A stretch of DNA of 64,000 nt from Paraburkholderia unamae (GTDB lineage: Bacteria > Pseudomonadota > Gammaproteobacteria > Burkholderiales > Burkholderiaceae), in contig NZ_QLSU01000005.1 in assembly GCF_003268775.1 (NCBI RefSeq), positions 186,001 to 250,000 of the forward strand, given 5' to 3'. The notes under the pieces were generated by a model. That model worked only from the letters and a program-made list of their open reading frames with translations, searched no databases and was not told the DNA's origin. Positions 44,146-55,103 of this stretch are shown in pieces (the first letter of the stretch is position 1; each line of letters begins with the position of its first letter). A program made the position numbers and the translations under genes.

Positions 44146-45516
44146 TTACTGCCCCGCCACCGTCATCTTCTCGATCAGCACCGAGCCGGTCTGGCGCGTG
44201 CCGCGCGCGAGCGTATCCGCGCCCACGGCCACGATGTGGTGGAACATTTCCTGGAGCGTGGAAGCAACCGTGATTTCCTCCACCGGGTACTGGATCTTGC
44301 CGTTCTCCACCCAGAAGCCCGAGGCGCCGCGCGAATAGTCGCCGGTCACGAAGTTCACGCCCTGCCCCATCAACTCGGTCAGCAAGAGGCCCGTACCGAG
44401 CTTGCGCAACATTTCCTCGAAATCGTCTTCCGGCTTCGTCAGCGAGCTTTGCAGATGGAGATTGTGCGAGCCGCCCGCGTTGCCCGTGGTCTGCATGCCG
44501 AGCTTGCGCGCCGAATACGACGAGAGGAAATAGCCCTGCACGATGCCGTCCTTCACGACTTCGCGGCGCTGCGTGCGCACGCCCTCTTCGTCGAACGGCG
44601 CGCTGCCGGCCGCGCGCGGCACGTGCGGGTCTTCGACGATCTGGATATGCGGCGCGAACACCGGCTTGCCCAGGCTGTCGACGAGGAACGAGGTCTTGCG
44701 ATAGAGCGCGCCGCCGCTCACGGCCTGCACGAACGCGCCGAGCAGGCCCGCCGCGAGCGGCGCCTCGAACAGCACCGGCACCTTGCGCGTGTCGAGGCTG
44801 CGCGCGTTCAGGCGCGACAGCGCGCGCTCGGCCGCATAGCGCCCCACGGATTCGGGCGAGGCGAGCTCAGCCGCGCTGCGCCGCGAGGTGTACCAGTCGT
44901 CGCGCTGCATGTTGCGGCCAACGCCCGCGATCGGCGCGCACGAAATGTAGTGGCGCGAGTACGGGTAGCCGTGCAGGAAACCACCCGAGGTCGCGAGCAC
45001 GAACTGCGAATGCTGCGCCGAAACGCTCGCGCCTTCGGAGTTCTTCACGCGCGGGTCGACAGCGAACGCGGCGTCTTCGGCGCGGCGCGCGATTTCCACG
45101 GCCTCGTCGGCCGCGAGGTTCCACGGGTGGTAAAGATCGAGGTCGCGCGGCGCGGCTTCGAGCAGCTCGCGCTCGGCCAGGCCCGCGCAGTCGTCGTCGG
45201 CGGTAAAGCGCGCGATGTTGTACGCGGCGGCCACCGTGTCCTTGAGCGCCTGCGGCGAAAAGTCGGAGGTGCTCGCGTTGCCGCGCTTGTTGCCGATATA
45301 CACGGTCACGCCGACCATCTTGTCGCGGTTGTGCTCGATCGTCTCGACCTCGCCACGGCGCACCGAGACGGACAGGCCGTCGCCTTCCGAGATCTCGGTC
45401 GCCGCGTCGCTCGCGCCGAGCGTTTTGGCGTGCCGCAGGATGTCAGACGCGATCTCTTTCAGTTCGTCCTGCGTGTGCGGGAAAAAGCGTTGCCGGGCTT
45501 CGATGTCTGCTGCCAT
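44146..45516 (-). CDS. pmbA: Metalloprotease PmbA (TldE)
   Basis: This 456-residue protein is the PmbA/TldE subunit of the TldD-TldE protease, which matures or degrades peptides including antitoxins and microcins. Conserved elements are SVSVRRGEVETIEHNRDKMVGVTVYIG, FVLATSGGFLHGYPYSRHYISC, MQRDDWYTS and NLHLQSS. TldE itself lacks the catalytic HExxxH of TldD, and none is seen here. ATG 45516 (MAADIEARQRF) is used. It is divergent from yjgA. Confidence 0.95.
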   Translation of the reverse strand: MAADIEARQRFFPHTQDELKEIASDILRHAKTLGASDAATEISEGDGLSVSVRRGEVETIEHNRDKMVGVTVYIGNKRGNASTSDFSPQALKDTVAAAYNIARFTADDDCAGLAERELLEAAPRDLDLYHPWNLAADEAVEIARRAEDAAFAVDPRVKNSEGASVSAQHSQFVLATSGGFLHGYPYSRHYISCAPIAGVGRNMQRDDWYTSRRSAAELASPESVGRYAAERALSRLNARSLDTRKVPVLFEAPLAAGLLGAFVQAVSGGALYRKTSFLVDSLGKPVFAPHIQIVEDPHVPRAAGSAPFDEEGVRTQRREVVKDGIVQGYFLSSYSARKLGMQTTGNAGGSHNLHLQSSLTKPEDDFEEMLRKLGTGLLLTELMGQGVNFVTGDYSRGASGFWVENGKIQYPVEEITVASTLQEMFHHIVAVGADTLARGTRQTGSVLIEKMTVAGQ

Positions 45517-45770
45517 TGTCGTTACGGTCCGGTTCTGGGCCGGTGCGGCCCGCTGGTGTCGTGTTTCGCTGGTGTCGCTTCGAGTGCGATTCGGGTGCTT
45601 CGGAACGCGCCGCGTTCGCGAAGCGCATCCCGCGATCATAGCAAGGTATGTGAACACGCATCACAGGCGCTTTCGCCGCCCGCCGCGTCGCACCGGCATC
45701 GGGCCGCGTCACTGCCTTCCTGCCGCCTTCCAGCCCGAGCCGCGCGCCCGCGCACGCTACAATACGCCTC

Positions 45771-46382
45771 ATGAAACGCAAAACCCGCATTCAACCGATG
45801 AACGACGCTGTCGCCGAGCCGGACGACAACGGTTACGATCGCCCGAGCAAATCCCAGCTCAAGCGCGAAATGGAAGCCCTCCAGGAACTGGGCCAGGCGC
45901 TCGTGGAGCTGCCGAAGGACGCGCTCAAGCGCATGCCGATGACGGAAGACCTCGCCGACGCCGTGCACGAGTGCCGCCGCATCAACGACCACGAAGGCCG
46001 TCGCCGCCAGCTCCAGTACGTGGGCCGCATGATGCGCGGCCTGACCGAAGCCGAAGTCGCCGCGCTGCGCACGAAGTTCGAGGAGCACCGCGGCGTGAAC
46101 AAGGCCGCCACGGCGCGCCTGCACTGGATCGAGCGCACGCGCGAAAAGCTGCTCGCCGACGACGCCGCGCTCACCGAATTCATCCGCGTGCACCCGGCCG
46201 CCGACCCGCAGGAAGGCCGCACGCTGATCCGCAACGCCCGCCGCGAACACGAGCAGGGCAAGCCGCCGAAGTATTTCCGCGAGCTGTTCCAGTGGATCAA
46301 GGACGCGAGCGCCCAGGGCGCCGACGAGGCTGACGACGACGATGAGCGTGCCGACGAGGACCGCGAAGATGACGAAGCCTGA
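45771..46382 (+). CDS. yjgA: Ribosome-associated protein YjgA (DarP)
   Basis: This 203-residue protein belongs to the YjgA/DarP family, which binds 50S precursors late in large-subunit assembly. Features are [39 protein letters not shown] and [29 protein letters not shown]. An acidic C-terminal tail of Asp/Glu follows. The gene overlaps the start of mog. Confidence 0.94.
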   Translation: MKRKTRIQPMNDAVAEPDDNGYDRPSKSQLKREMEALQELGQALVELPKDALKRMPMTEDLADAVHECRRINDHEGRRRQLQYVGRMMRGLTEAEVAALRTKFEEHRGVNKAATARLHWIERTREKLLADDAALTEFIRVHPAADPQEGRTLIRNARREHEQGKPPKYFRELFQWIKDASAQGADEADDDDERADEDREDDEA

Positions 46383-46992
46383 GCGCAGCCATCCGGATGA
46401 ACTGGTGATCGGCCTCGTGTCGGTCAGCGACCGCGCGACGAGCGGCGTCTACGAGGACAAGGGCATTCCGTCGCTCACGGCGTGGCTCGGCAACGCGCTG
46501 AAAACGCCTTGGCGCGCCGAAACGCGCCTGATCCACGACGACGCCGCAACGATCTCCGCCACGCTCACGGCGCTGGTGGACGGCCTGGGGTGCGATCTCG
46601 TGCTCACGACGGGCGGCACCGGCCCCGCGCGCCGCGATGTGACGCCCGAGGCGACGCTCGCGGTCGCGACGAAGGAAATGCCGGGCTTCGGCGAGCAGAT
46701 GCGCCAGATCAGCCTGAATTTCGTGCCGACGGCCATTCTGTCGCGCCAGGTCGCCGTGATCCGCGAAAACGACGATCACGCGGCGCTCATCATCAACCTG
46801 CCGGGACAGCCGAAGTCGATCAAGGAAACGCTGGAAGGCCTGCGCGACGAGCAAGGCGCGGTGAAGGTGCCGGGCATTTTTGCCGCGGTACCGTATTGCA
46901 TCGACCTGATCGGCGGCCCGTATATCGAAACCGATCCGAACGTCGTGGCGGCGTTCCGGCCGAAGAACGCGCAGCGGGCGCCGCGCGCGTAA
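46369..46992 (+). CDS. mog: Molybdopterin adenylyltransferase
   Basis: This 207-residue enzyme adenylylates molybdopterin before MoeA inserts molybdenum. The MPT-binding [37 protein letters not shown] and [14 protein letters not shown] segments are typical. ATG 46369 is preferred because GAGGA lies 9 bp upstream; ATG 46342 is also in frame. It overlaps the end of yjgA by 14 bp, so the two are probably co-transcribed. Confidence 0.93.
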   Translation: MTKPERSHPDELVIGLVSVSDRATSGVYEDKGIPSLTAWLGNALKTPWRAETRLIHDDAATISATLTALVDGLGCDLVLTTGGTGPARRDVTPEATLAVATKEMPGFGEQMRQISLNFVPTAILSRQVAVIRENDDHAALIINLPGQPKSIKETLEGLRDEQGAVKVPGIFAAVPYCIDLIGGPYIETDPNVVAAFRPKNAQRAPRA

Positions 46993-47066
46993 GACTCAAC
47001 ACACACTACGTTTTCGCGCAGCGGCGGCAGCGCCGCCACTGCGCGTCCCGGAAAGTCCGGCGGCGC

Positions 47067-47696
47067 TCAGAGCGCCGGACCGGCCTCGCCCGTCGCCACG
47101 TCCGGCACGATGCCCGGCGCGGGGATCAGGAAGTGCTCGCGGTAGTACTTGAGTTCGTCGATCGACTCGTGGATGTCGGCCAGCGCCGTGTGCATCGCGC
47201 GCTTCTGGAAGCCCTTGTAGATGGCCGGCTGCCAGCGGCGGCACAGTTCCTTGAGCGTGCTCACGTCGAGGTTGCGATAGTGGAAAAAGCGCTCCAGCGT
47301 GGGCATCCAGCGCGCCATGAAGCGGCGGTCCTGGCAGATCGAATTGCCGCACATCGGCGACTTGCCGGGCGGCACGTATTGCGAAAGGAACGCCATGATC
47401 TGCTCGGTCGCGCTCTCCTCGGTCACCGTCGAGGCGCGCACGCGCTCCGTGAGGCCCGAGCGGCCGTGCGTGTTGCGGTTCCATTCGTCCATGCGGTCGA
47501 GCACGGCTTCCGGCTGGTGGATCGCGAGCACGGGACCTTCCACGAGCTTGTCGAGCGTCGAGTTCGTCACCACCACGGCGATCTCGATGATACGGTCGTT
47601 GTCGGGATCGAGCCCCGTCATTTCCATATCGAGCCAGATCAGGTTCATGTCGGTACGCTCGATGAGCGGCGCGCCGGCGGAGGTGATGTCAGTCAT
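47067..47696 (-). CDS. orn: Oligoribonuclease
   Basis: This 209-residue 3'-5' exoribonuclease of the DEDDh group degrades 2-5-mer RNAs and also pGpG from c-di-GMP breakdown. Motifs are [45 protein letters not shown] and [21 protein letters not shown] 47696 gives normal length plus a 16-residue leader. Its pGpG role may matter for the c-di-GMP-type regulators nearby, but that link is inference. Confidence 0.96.
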   Translation of the reverse strand: MTDITSAGAPLIERTDMNLIWLDMEMTGLDPDNDRIIEIAVVVTNSTLDKLVEGPVLAIHQPEAVLDRMDEWNRNTHGRSGLTERVRASTVTEESATEQIMAFLSQYVPPGKSPMCGNSICQDRRFMARWMPTLERFFHYRNLDVSTLKELCRRWQPAIYKGFQKRAMHTALADIHESIDELKYYREHFLIPAPGIVPDVATGEAGPAL

Positions 47697-47808
47697 GAGG
47701 GCAACCCGAAAAGCGTTGGAAGCGCGGCGTGTGCGCGGCAAACGCGAGGATGCGATGCCCGGCCGGCAAGAACATATAATTGTCGCATAGATACCACGGA
47801 CTTCCTGG

Positions 47809-49086
47809 ATGCCTAATCTGTCCCCCTCCCCGGCGCTGTGCTTCAGCGCCCTGTTCGTTGTCGCCGTGCTCGCCATGGTCGCGACCAAGCTCTGGCTCGC
47901 GTCGCGCCAGATCCGTTTCGTCGCCGCGCATCGCGGCGCGGTGCCCGCGCAGTTCAGCGCCACCATCCCGCTCACCGCCCACCAGCGCGCCGCCGACTAC
48001 ACGGTCGCGCGCACGCGCCTTGGCATGATCGAGATCGTGCTCGGCGCCGTGGTGCTGATCGCGCTCACGCTGCTCGGCGGCGTGCAGGCGCTCGATCTCG
48101 GCATCTCGGATGCGATCGGGCGCGACTATGTGGGCCAGATCGCGCTCGTCGGGGCCGTGCTCGCCATCTCCGGCGTGGTCGAGCTGCCGCTCGACTACTA
48201 CCGCCAGTTCGTGATCGAGGAGCGCTTCGGCTTTAATCGCATGACGAAGCGCATCTTCATCATGGACCGCATCAAGGGGCTGCTGATCGGCGCGGCGTTC
48301 GGCATTCCGCTGCTGTTCGTCGTGCTCTGGCTCATGCGGCAGGCAGGCAGCTTCTGGTGGCTCTGGACGTGGGCCGTTTGGGTCGCGTTCCAGATGCTCG
48401 TGCTCGTGCTCTACCCCACCTTCATCGCGCCGCTCTTCAACAAGTTCGAACCGCTGCGTGACGAAGCGCTGCGCTCGCGCATCGAGGCGCTCATGCAGCG
48501 CTGCGGCTTCGCGGCCAAGGGCCTGTTCGTGATGGACGGCAGCCGCCGCTCGGCGCACGGCAACGCCTATTTCACGGGCTTTGGCGCGGCCAAGCGCATT
48601 GTCTTCTTCGATACGCTGCTCGCGCGCCTCTCGGGCAGCGAGATCGAGGCCGTGCTCGCGCACGAGCTGGGCCACTTCAAGCGCCGCCACGTGATCAAGC
48701 GCATGGTCGTCACGTTCGCGATCAGCCTCGCGCTGCTCGCGCTGCTCGGCTGGCTCTCGCAGCGCGTGTGGTTCTACGAGGGTCTCGGCGTACGGCCGTC
48801 GCTGCTCGGCGGCAACGAAGGACTCGCGCTCGTGCTGTTCTTCCTCGCCGTACCGGTGTTCCTGTTCTTCGTCACGCCGCTTGGCAGCCTCTCGTCGCGC
48901 AAGCACGAGTTCGAGGCCGACGCCTTCGCCGCGACGCAAACGGACGCGCAGCATCTCGTCAACGCACTCGTGAAACTCTACGAGGACAACGCGTCGACGC
49001 TCACGCCCGACCCGCTCTATACCGCGTTCTACTACTCGCATCCGCCGGCTTCGCAGCGGATCGACCGACTGCTCGCGCACGCATGA
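47809..49086 (+). CDS. M48-family membrane metalloprotease (Ste24-like)
   Basis: This 425-residue zinc endopeptidase has about six to seven hydrophobic segments and the zinc motif HELGH (285-289) with the downstream third ligand in EFEADAFA (about 367). The N-terminal M48 domain [23 protein letters not shown] is typical of the CAAX-protease/Ste24 group. In bacteria these act in membrane-protein quality control. A TATAAT at 47775-47780 may be its -10 box. The stop overlaps the rsgA start (ATGA). Confidence 0.93.
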   Translation: MPNLSPSPALCFSALFVVAVLAMVATKLWLASRQIRFVAAHRGAVPAQFSATIPLTAHQRAADYTVARTRLGMIEIVLGAVVLIALTLLGGVQALDLGISDAIGRDYVGQIALVGAVLAISGVVELPLDYYRQFVIEERFGFNRMTKRIFIMDRIKGLLIGAAFGIPLLFVVLWLMRQAGSFWWLWTWAVWVAFQMLVLVLYPTFIAPLFNKFEPLRDEALRSRIEALMQRCGFAAKGLFVMDGSRRSAHGNAYFTGFGAAKRIVFFDTLLARLSGSEIEAVLAHELGHFKRRHVIKRMVVTFAISLALLALLGWLSQRVWFYEGLGVRPSLLGGNEGLALVLFFLAVPVFLFFVTPLGSLSSRKHEFEADAFAATQTDAQHLVNALVKLYEDNASTLTPDPLYTAFYYSHPPASQRIDRLLAHA

Positions 49087-50039
49087 ACCGGCGCGCAACG
49101 AAGGCCGCCGGCACCGCAAAAGCCACCTGCGCCACGCTGCACGGCGTGGTGATCGCCGCCCACGGGCGCCACTATCTCGTCGCGCCCGACGGCGGCGGCG
49201 CGCATCTGCAATGCTTCCCGCGCGGCAAGAAGAGCGAGGTGGCGGTGGGCGACCGCGTGGAGTACCAGTCGACGTCCGCCGACCAGGGCGTGATCGTCGC
49301 GATCGGCGAGCGGCGCAACCTGCTCTACCGCTCCGATCAGTTCAAGTCGAAGCTGTTCGCCGCGAACCTCGACCAGTTGCTGATCGTGCTCGCCACCGAG
49401 CCGCACTTCAGCGAGGACCTGCTCGGGCGCGCGCTCGTGGCCGCCGAGGCCAACGACCTCAAACCGCTCATCGTGCTCAACAAGATCGACGTGGAAGCCG
49501 CGCTGCCGCTCGCTCGCCAGCGGCTCGAACGCTATCGCGCGCTCGGCTACACGGTGCTGGAGCTTTCGGTGAAAGGCCGCCCCGAAGAGGCGCGCGCGGC
49601 GCTCGCCGAGCATCTGCACGGCCATCAGACGATCCTGCTTGGCCAGTCGGGCATGGGCAAGTCGACGCTCGTGAACCTGTTGATTCCCGACGCCGAAGCG
49701 GCCACGCGCGAGATCTCCACGGCGCTCAACAGCGGCCGCCACACCACGACGTTTACGCGGCTCTACCGGCTGCCTGACGATGGAACGCTAAGCGGCGGCG
49801 CGCTGATCGATTCGCCCGGCTTTCAGGAGTTCGGCCTCTATCACCTGACCGAAGGGAAGCTGGAGCGCGCGTTCCCCGAATTCCGCCCGCTCCTTGCGCA
49901 TTGCCGCTTCTATAACTGCCATCACCTGCACGAGCCGGGCTGCGCGATTCTGGAAGCCGTCGATGATGGCCGCATCGCGCCCGCGCGCCAGGCGCTCTAC
50001 GCGCAGTTGATGCACGAGATCAGCCAGGTCGTGCGCTGA
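49083..50039 (+). CDS. rsgA: Ribosome small-subunit-dependent GTPase RsgA
   Basis: This 318-residue circularly permuted GTPase acts in 30S maturation. The order is an OB-fold, G4 LNKIDVE, then G1 [10 protein letters not shown] and G3 [10 protein letters not shown] zinc-binding C-terminal domain has [20 protein letters not shown] overlap with the protease gene indicates co-transcription. A short run of basic residues precedes the OB-fold. Confidence 0.96.
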   Translation: MNRRATKAAGTAKATCATLHGVVIAAHGRHYLVAPDGGGAHLQCFPRGKKSEVAVGDRVEYQSTSADQGVIVAIGERRNLLYRSDQFKSKLFAANLDQLLIVLATEPHFSEDLLGRALVAAEANDLKPLIVLNKIDVEAALPLARQRLERYRALGYTVLELSVKGRPEEARAALAEHLHGHQTILLGQSGMGKSTLVNLLIPDAEAATREISTALNSGRHTTTFTRLYRLPDDGTLSGGALIDSPGFQEFGLYHLTEGKLERAFPEFRPLLAHCRFYNCHHLHEPGCAILEAVDDGRIAPARQALYAQLMHEISQVVR

Positions 50040-50070
50040 AGCGCTGCGCACCGCCCGGCACCCCGCTCTC

Positions 50071-50394
50071 ATGATCAAGCTCGTGCGCGCGCCGAATCTG
50101 CTGATCGCCCAGCACTGGATGAACATCCTCGCCACGGCGGGCGTGCCGTGCGAGCTGCACAACCGCTACCTGAGCGGCGCGATGGGCGAGATTCCCGCCG
50201 AGCAGTGCGCGCCCGAACTGTGGCTCGTGGACGAGCGCGACGAGAAGCTGGCTCGCCGCCTGATCGACGATGCCGTGAACGGGCCGCCCGCAGGCGCGCC
50301 CAGTTGGCGCTGCGCGCACTGCGGCGAGGTGCTCGAAGCGCAGTTCACCGTGTGCTGGCAATGCGGGCGTGAGCGCGACGTGCGCGACGAGTGA
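50071..50394 (+). CDS. DUF2007-family protein with C-terminal zinc ribbon
   Basis: This 107-residue protein has an N-terminal DUF2007-type domain (IKLVRAPNLLIAQHWMNILATAGVPCELHN, AELWLVDERDEKLAR-like). A two-CxxC zinc ribbon follows (CAHC and CWQC). Function is not known, although the family has been linked to signal transduction by annotation. It lies 31 bp after rsgA and may share its transcript. Confidence 0.88.
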   Translation: MIKLVRAPNLLIAQHWMNILATAGVPCELHNRYLSGAMGEIPAEQCAPELWLVDERDEKLARRLIDDAVNGPPAGAPSWRCAHCGEVLEAQFTVCWQCGRERDVRDE

Positions 50395-50415
50395 GGCAAC
50401 GCCGACCGAAATGCA

Positions 50416-50446
50416 AATGGGCCGCAGATCAGTCTGGCGGCCCATT
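50416..50446. terminator. Convergent hairpin after the DUF2007 gene
   Basis: AATGGGCCGC pairs perfectly with GCGGCCCATT around an 11-nt loop. T tracts on both sides are weak. Confidence 0.6.
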
Positions 50447-50475
50447 GGCTTTGTTGCGCAGCGGCTTCGCGCCGC

Positions 50476-51414
50476 TCAAAGCCACACGGCAATCGTCAGC
50501 ATGAGCAGCAGGATCATCCACAGGATCACGGCGCGCCACACGAGGCCCACGGCCGATTGCAGCGTGCGCGGCGTGCAGTCGTCACCGACGGTGTACGGAC
50601 CGCCCTCGCCCGGCTGCGCGAGCACGTCGACGCTCGACTGCTCCGCGAGCGGCCCCGAAAGGCGCGCGCCCAGCGCGCCGCTGCCGGTGGCGAGCAGCAC
50701 GCCTTCGTTGGTGTCGGGCCACTGGTTGGTGTGGTTGCGCCAGGCGTAGATCGCGTCCTCGAAGTTGCCGACGATCGCAAAACCGAGCGACGTGAGGCGC
50801 GCCGGCACCCAGTCGATCACGAAGAACACGTGCTGCGCGAAGTTCGAGAACGCCTCGGTGCGGTCTTCCGCCGGACGCGCCCACTCGCGCGCGAGGTATT
50901 CGGCGATGCGGTACAGCACGGCGCCCGCGGGCCCGATCGGCACGAGGAACCAGAAGAACACGCCGAACACGTGGCGATGCGAGGCCACCACCGCGTGAAT
51001 GAGCGTATGGCGCACGATCTCGCTCACGGGCATGTCCACGGCGTCGATGCCGGTCCATTCGTGAAGGATTTCACGCGCGCGCGGCACGTCGTCGTTGTTC
51101 AGCGCGAGGTGGATGTCGGTGAAATAGTGGCTGAACTGGCGAAAGCCGAGCGTGAAGTACACGACCACCACGTTCCAGAGGAACGCCAGCACGAAGCTGA
51201 TGTGATAGAGCACGTAATAGACGAGCGCCGTGGCGAGCGTCCACGGCAGCACGACCACGAGCCAGGCGATCAGACCATGCTTTTGCTTGCCGGCGTCGAA
51301 GCCGTGGGCGGCCCATTCCGCATTGAGGCGCACGAGCGCCATGACGGGATTATTGGGCGACAGCGCCCGCACCTGCTCGATGACGAGGGCCAGCAATACG
51401 GAAAAGAAGGTCAT
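50476..51414 (-). CDS. CobD/CbiB-family membrane protein
   Basis: This 312-residue inner-membrane protein has about five hydrophobic segments and the CobD/CbiB-like stretches FFSVLLALVIEQVRALSPNNPV, GFRQFSHYFTDIHLALNNDDVPRAREIL and VLYRIAEYLA. True CobD makes adenosylcobinamide from cobyric acid. No other cobalamin genes are near, so the role is uncertain, and the family also contains AmpE-like proteins. Confidence 0.82.
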   Translation of the reverse strand: MTFFSVLLALVIEQVRALSPNNPVMALVRLNAEWAAHGFDAGKQKHGLIAWLVVVLPWTLATALVYYVLYHISFVLAFLWNVVVVYFTLGFRQFSHYFTDIHLALNNDDVPRAREILHEWTGIDAVDMPVSEIVRHTLIHAVVASHRHVFGVFFWFLVPIGPAGAVLYRIAEYLAREWARPAEDRTEAFSNFAQHVFFVIDWVPARLTSLGFAIVGNFEDAIYAWRNHTNQWPDTNEGVLLATGSGALGARLSGPLAEQSSVDVLAQPGEGGPYTVGDDCTPRTLQSAVGLVWRAVILWMILLLMLTIAVWL

Positions 51415-51563
51415 GCGACGCGCCGTGCAAACCGGGTTGCAAAAGAGGTTTTAGAAATTGTTGCAACGATATCACAGGGCCAGATGTGCCAGACCATCGG
51501 CGGCCATTCGGGCGGCAAACTCGCAACAGTGCGCCACGGCGCTTGCACGCGCCGCCAGACGTG

Positions 51564-52271
51564 TTACGCGAGCAGGAAGCGGTAGAAGTTGCGCAGCATG
51601 CCCGCCGTCGCGCCCCAGATGAAGTGCGTGGCATTCAAGCTGGAAGCGGCAATGCGGTCCGGCGCATTGCGATCAGGATAAGGCATCGCATAGAAGCGCC
51701 GCTCGCCACCCTCCCAGCGGAACACGCGCACCTGATGATGCGCGGGGTTCATCAAAAAGCTCAGCGGCACCTCGAAGATACTGGCCACTTCGAGCGAATC
51801 CGCGGCGAGCGTGAACGGCTCGTGCACGAGACCGACCACGGGCGTCACCTTGAAACCCGTGCCGGTGAGGTACTCGGGCAGCGCGCCGAGCACTTCGACG
51901 CGCGCGGGGTCGAGGTTCACCTCCTCGTGTGCCTCGCGCAGCGCGGCGGCAATGGGCGTGGGGTCGGACGGCTCGCGGCTGCCGCCGGGAAAGCTCACCT
52001 GCCCCGCGTGATTGCTGAGATTGTCCGCACGCTGCGTGAGCAGCACGGTCAGGCCGCCCGGGCGCATGGCGATCGGCACGAGCACGGCGGCCTCGCGCGG
52101 GTCGCGCAGCTCGGCGAGCCGGGCTTCCTGGGGCTCGGGATCCCACGGCAGAGGCTGCTCGAAGCGCGTGCGCAGGCCGGCGGGCGTCAAGCGATCGGCC
52201 GCGACCTGGGGAAGGTTTGCGCCTGTCGATTCGATCGGCAAGCTTTCGGGTTCAAATACTGGACGGATCAA
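51564..52271 (-). CDS. Nudix hydrolase (CoA pyrophosphatase-like)
   Basis: This 235-residue protein has a CoA-diphosphatase-type Nudix domain: VLLTQRADNLSNHAGQVSFPGGSREPSDPTPIAAALREAHEEVNL, in which the usual Gly near the end of the Nudix box is Asn. A start at TTG 52271 (MIRPVFEPES) is chosen because the frame upstream runs through the rplS terminator. It would remove phosphoadenosine from CoA or oxidised CoA; this is family-based inference. Confidence 0.85.
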   Translation of the reverse strand: MIRPVFEPESLPIESTGANLPQVAADRLTPAGLRTRFEQPLPWDPEPQEARLAELRDPREAAVLVPIAMRPGGLTVLLTQRADNLSNHAGQVSFPGGSREPSDPTPIAAALREAHEEVNLDPARVEVLGALPEYLTGTGFKVTPVVGLVHEPFTLAADSLEVASIFEVPLSFLMNPAHHQVRVFRWEGGERRFYAMPYPDRNAPDRIAASSLNATHFIWGATAGMLRNFYRFLLA

Positions 52272-52308
52272 CGGGTGTCTCGGATTGCACGTACACGAGA
52301 TTATTTTG

Positions 52309-52345
52309 AGGCCAAAAAGAAAAAAGCACCCCGAAGGGTGCTTCT
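52309..52345 (-). terminator. Intrinsic terminator of the rpsP-rimM-trmD-rplS operon
   Basis: On the minus strand AAGCACCC-TTCG-GGGTGCTT is followed by TTTTCTTTTT. It lies 13 bp after the rplS stop. Confidence 0.93.
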
Positions 52346-52357
52346 TTCTCACAGCTT

Positions 52358-52753
52358 TTACGCCTGGTCGGCCGGAGCAGCTGCGCGGTCTTTCGACACC
52401 AGCTTTTCCTTGATACGTGCCTTCTTGCCCGACAGGTTGCGCAGGTAGTAGAGCTTCGCGCGACGCACGTCGCCGCGGCGCTTCACCACGATGCTGGCCA
52501 GCAGCGGCGAGTACGTCTGGAACGTACGCTCGACGCCTTCGCCCGACGAGATCTTGCGCACGATGAACGCCGAGTTCAGGCCGCGGTTACGCTTCGCGAT
52601 CACGACGCCTTCGTATGCCTGAACGCGCTTGCGGTTACCTTCAACCACGTTCACGTTGACGATCACCGTATCGCCAGGAGCGAATTCGGGGATGGTCTTC
52701 TCGCCCAGCACGCGCTGGATTTCTTCCTGCTCGAGTTTTTCAATCAGATTCAT
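52358..52753 (-). CDS. rplS: 50S ribosomal protein L19
   Basis: This 131-residue ribosomal protein sits at the 30S-50S interface. Typical segments are [56 protein letters not shown] and [32 protein letters not shown]. It is the last gene of the four-gene operon. ATG 52753 is the start. Confidence 0.98.
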   Translation of the reverse strand: MNLIEKLEQEEIQRVLGEKTIPEFAPGDTVIVNVNVVEGNRKRVQAYEGVVIAKRNRGLNSAFIVRKISSGEGVERTFQTYSPLLASIVVKRRGDVRRAKLYYLRNLSGKKARIKEKLVSKDRAAAPADQA

Positions 52754-52906
52754 GGATTGACTCCGTATGCCATCTTGTCGGCGTTCGTACCTGTGCAGGA
52801 TGCGCTCTGCAACTACGGCCCCGATAGAGGATGGATTCACAACTGGCGCCGTTCACGCATGAAGCGGCACCGCCTTTTGCGCCCCTTGTCGCGCCCGCCC
52901 GAAGCC

Positions 52907-53674
52907 TTACGCTTCGTTCGCGCCCTTCGCGAGACTAGCGAGCCATGCCTCGTCGGCACGGCTCAACATCTTGTTCTTCCTGGCCCGCTCGATCAGATCG
53001 GGCCGCTTGCTCCACGTGTTGCGCAACGCCTCGCGGCGACGCCACAACTCGATTTCCGCATGATGGCCGCCAAGCAGCACATCGGGCACACGCTCGCCGT
53101 CGTATTCCTCGGGGCGCGTGTAATGCGGGCAGTCGAGCAGACCGTCGACGAAGCTGTCCTGCACCGCCGACAGCGCGTCGCCGAGCACGCCCGGCAGATT
53201 GCGCACCACGGCGTCCATCAAGGCCATCGCGGGCAATTCGCCTCCCGAGAGCACGAAGTCGCCGAGGCTCACTTCTTCGTCCACGCAGCGGTCGACGAGA
53301 CGCTGGTCGATCGCTTCATAGCGGCCGCACAACATCACGAGACCCGGCTCCTGCGCGAACTGCATGACGCGTTCGTGCGTGAGCGGCTTGCCTTGCGGCG
53401 ACATCAGCAACACGCGCGGCGCGCTCACGCCGACTTCCGCCTGCGCGGCTTTCGCCGCGCCGATCGCCGCTTCGAGCGGCTTGGCCAGCATGACCATGCC
53501 GGGGCCGCCGCCGTACGGGCGGTCGTCGATCGTACGATAGTTGTCGGTCGTGAAATCGCGCGGATTCCACGTGCGCAACGTGTAACGCTGCTGCTTCGCC
53601 GCCCGGCTGGTGATACCCCAGTCGGTCAGCGCGCGGAACATCTCGGGAAAGAGCGTAACGACATCGAACTGCAT
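52907..53674 (-). CDS. trmD: tRNA (guanine-N1)-methyltransferase TrmD
   Basis: This 255-residue SAM-dependent enzyme makes m1G37 in tRNA, preventing +1 frameshifts. The deep trefoil knot region is visible in [49 protein letters not shown], and [30 protein letters not shown]. It lies between rimM and rplS. Confidence 0.98.
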   Translation of the reverse strand: MQFDVVTLFPEMFRALTDWGITSRAAKQQRYTLRTWNPRDFTTDNYRTIDDRPYGGGPGMVMLAKPLEAAIGAAKAAQAEVGVSAPRVLLMSPQGKPLTHERVMQFAQEPGLVMLCGRYEAIDQRLVDRCVDEEVSLGDFVLSGGELPAMALMDAVVRNLPGVLGDALSAVQDSFVDGLLDCPHYTRPEEYDGERVPDVLLGGHHAEIELWRRREALRNTWSKRPDLIERARKNKMLSRADEAWLASLAKGANEA

Positions 53675-53730
53675 CGCTCTCTCCGTTCAGCGAAATTGAA
53701 TCAGGGCGCGCGGTGTGGACACCGCGTTGC

Positions 53731-54492
53731 TTAGTAGTCGGCTTCCCAGTCGACGACGATACGCTTCGCCGCCAGGTCCACCGTCTTCACGAACACGCCG
53801 ACGAACGGGATCAGGCGCTCACCGGTGACCGGCTTGCCCTCCTTGTCCGTGGACGGGTACGTGACACGCAACACCGATTGCGCGCCATTGTCGATCAGGT
53901 CGGCAACCTTGCCGAGCTCGACACCGGCCTCGTTGGCCACATCGAGGCCGATCAGGTCGACCCAGTAATACTCGTCGGCCGCGGGCGCGGGGAATTCGGC
54001 CCGGCTCACGTACACGCGTGCACCGCGCAACAGCAGCGCGGCGTCGCGGTCGGCCACGCCCGAAAGCTGGCCCACGACACTGTCAGCATGAATCTTGGCG
54101 CTCACGCACAGCGCGGAATGACGCTCGCGCGGCTGACCCTCGCGGCCCTTGAGGAGCCACCAGCGCTTGGCGGAAAGCAACGCGCGTCCGTCCTGAGCGT
54201 GCGGCGCGATCTTCAGCCAGCCCTTGAGGCCATAGGCGTCGATCACGGCGCCGACCTCGACTGCGTCGGCAGGCCAGCTCGATTCGGTTTCGGCGTGCAG
54301 GCCTTCGGCGGCGGGCGCAGCTTTCGCGGCGCTCTCGCGAGCAGGCTTGCGCACGAACGCGCCAAACGACGGCGCGCCGCGGCTCGCTGCCTTGCCGGCG
54401 CCACTGGACGCCGCGCCGGTTGCAACGGTGGGCGCCCCGCTCTCCGACGCGTCGTTCGCCTCTACGGCAGATTTAGCGTCATGCGCGGACAT
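53731..54492 (-). CDS. rimM: Ribosome maturation factor RimM with long N-terminal extension
   Basis: This 253-residue protein assists 30S head assembly through S19. The RimM domain starts near residue 77 ([18 protein letters not shown]), and the PRC-barrel domain contains [14 protein letters not shown] and [27 protein letters not shown]. The first 75 residues are Ala/Ser-rich and absent from the classic 170-180-residue forms. ATG 54492 has AAGGGG at 6 bp; a GTG at 54498 is also in frame. Confidence 0.94.
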   Translation of the reverse strand: MSAHDAKSAVEANDASESGAPTVATGAASSGAGKAASRGAPSFGAFVRKPARESAAKAAPAAEGLHAETESSWPADAVEVGAVIDAYGLKGWLKIAPHAQDGRALLSAKRWWLLKGREGQPRERHSALCVSAKIHADSVVGQLSGVADRDAALLLRGARVYVSRAEFPAPAADEYYWVDLIGLDVANEAGVELGKVADLIDNGAQSVLRVTYPSTDKEGKPVTGERLIPFVGVFVKTVDLAAKRIVVDWEADY

Positions 54493-54589
54493 CGGCACCC
54501 CTTGCGACCAGCTTGATATCGCACACGCGGCTCATGCAGCGCGTACGTGGGTAAAACACAGACAACAGACTGAAAAGACGCTTAAAGAC

Positions 54590-54853
54590 TTAAGCAGCCG
54601 GCGCAGCGGCGGCGGTCTTTTGCGCTTCCTTCACGAGGCGCTCGACGGCCGGCGACATTTGCGCGCCGTTTTCCTTCCAGTACGTCACGCGATCTTGAGC
54701 GATACGCAGCGTTTCACCCTTGGTGGCGACCGGGTTGTAGAAGCCCACGCGTTCGATGAAACGGCCGTCGCGACGGTTGCGCGAATCGGTTGCGACGATG
54801 TTGTAGAACGGGCGCTTCTTCGAGCCGCCGCGTGCCAGACGGATGATGACCAT
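54590..54853 (-). CDS. rpsP: 30S ribosomal protein S16
   Basis: This 87-residue protein is the first gene of the operon. It has [41 protein letters not shown], the S16 signature, and an Ala-rich tail. It binds 16S rRNA early in 30S assembly. Confidence 0.98.
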   Translation of the reverse strand: MVIIRLARGGSKKRPFYNIVATDSRNRRDGRFIERVGFYNPVATKGETLRIAQDRVTYWKENGAQMSPAVERLVKEAQKTAAAAPAA

Positions 54854-54899
54854 ACTAAAATCCTTGAAAACCGGGGGTTCGGGACTACTGAAACATGCG

Positions 54900-54928
54900 A
54901 TTATAGCCCGAATCTGGAGGCATAACAA
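54900..54928 (-). promoter_or_regulatory. Sigma-70 promoter of the rpsP operon
   Basis: On the minus strand a TTGTTA -35 (54928-54923) and a perfect TATAAT -10 (54905-54900) are 17 bp apart, about 50 bp upstream of rpsP. Confidence 0.8.
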
Positions 54929-55103
54929 ACACTTAACAGGAAATTGCGCGCACTCGCGCGGAAAGCGGCGAAATACGGTGGTCAAATCGTGGTCAAGCGG
55001 CGGTCAACCTGCGGCTCATGCCCATGACGGGCGGGCCTTGGAGCGTATTGTGGCGATTTTCGGACAGCTTGTGCAGTGGACGCCACGCCAATGGGGCGGC
55101 GGC

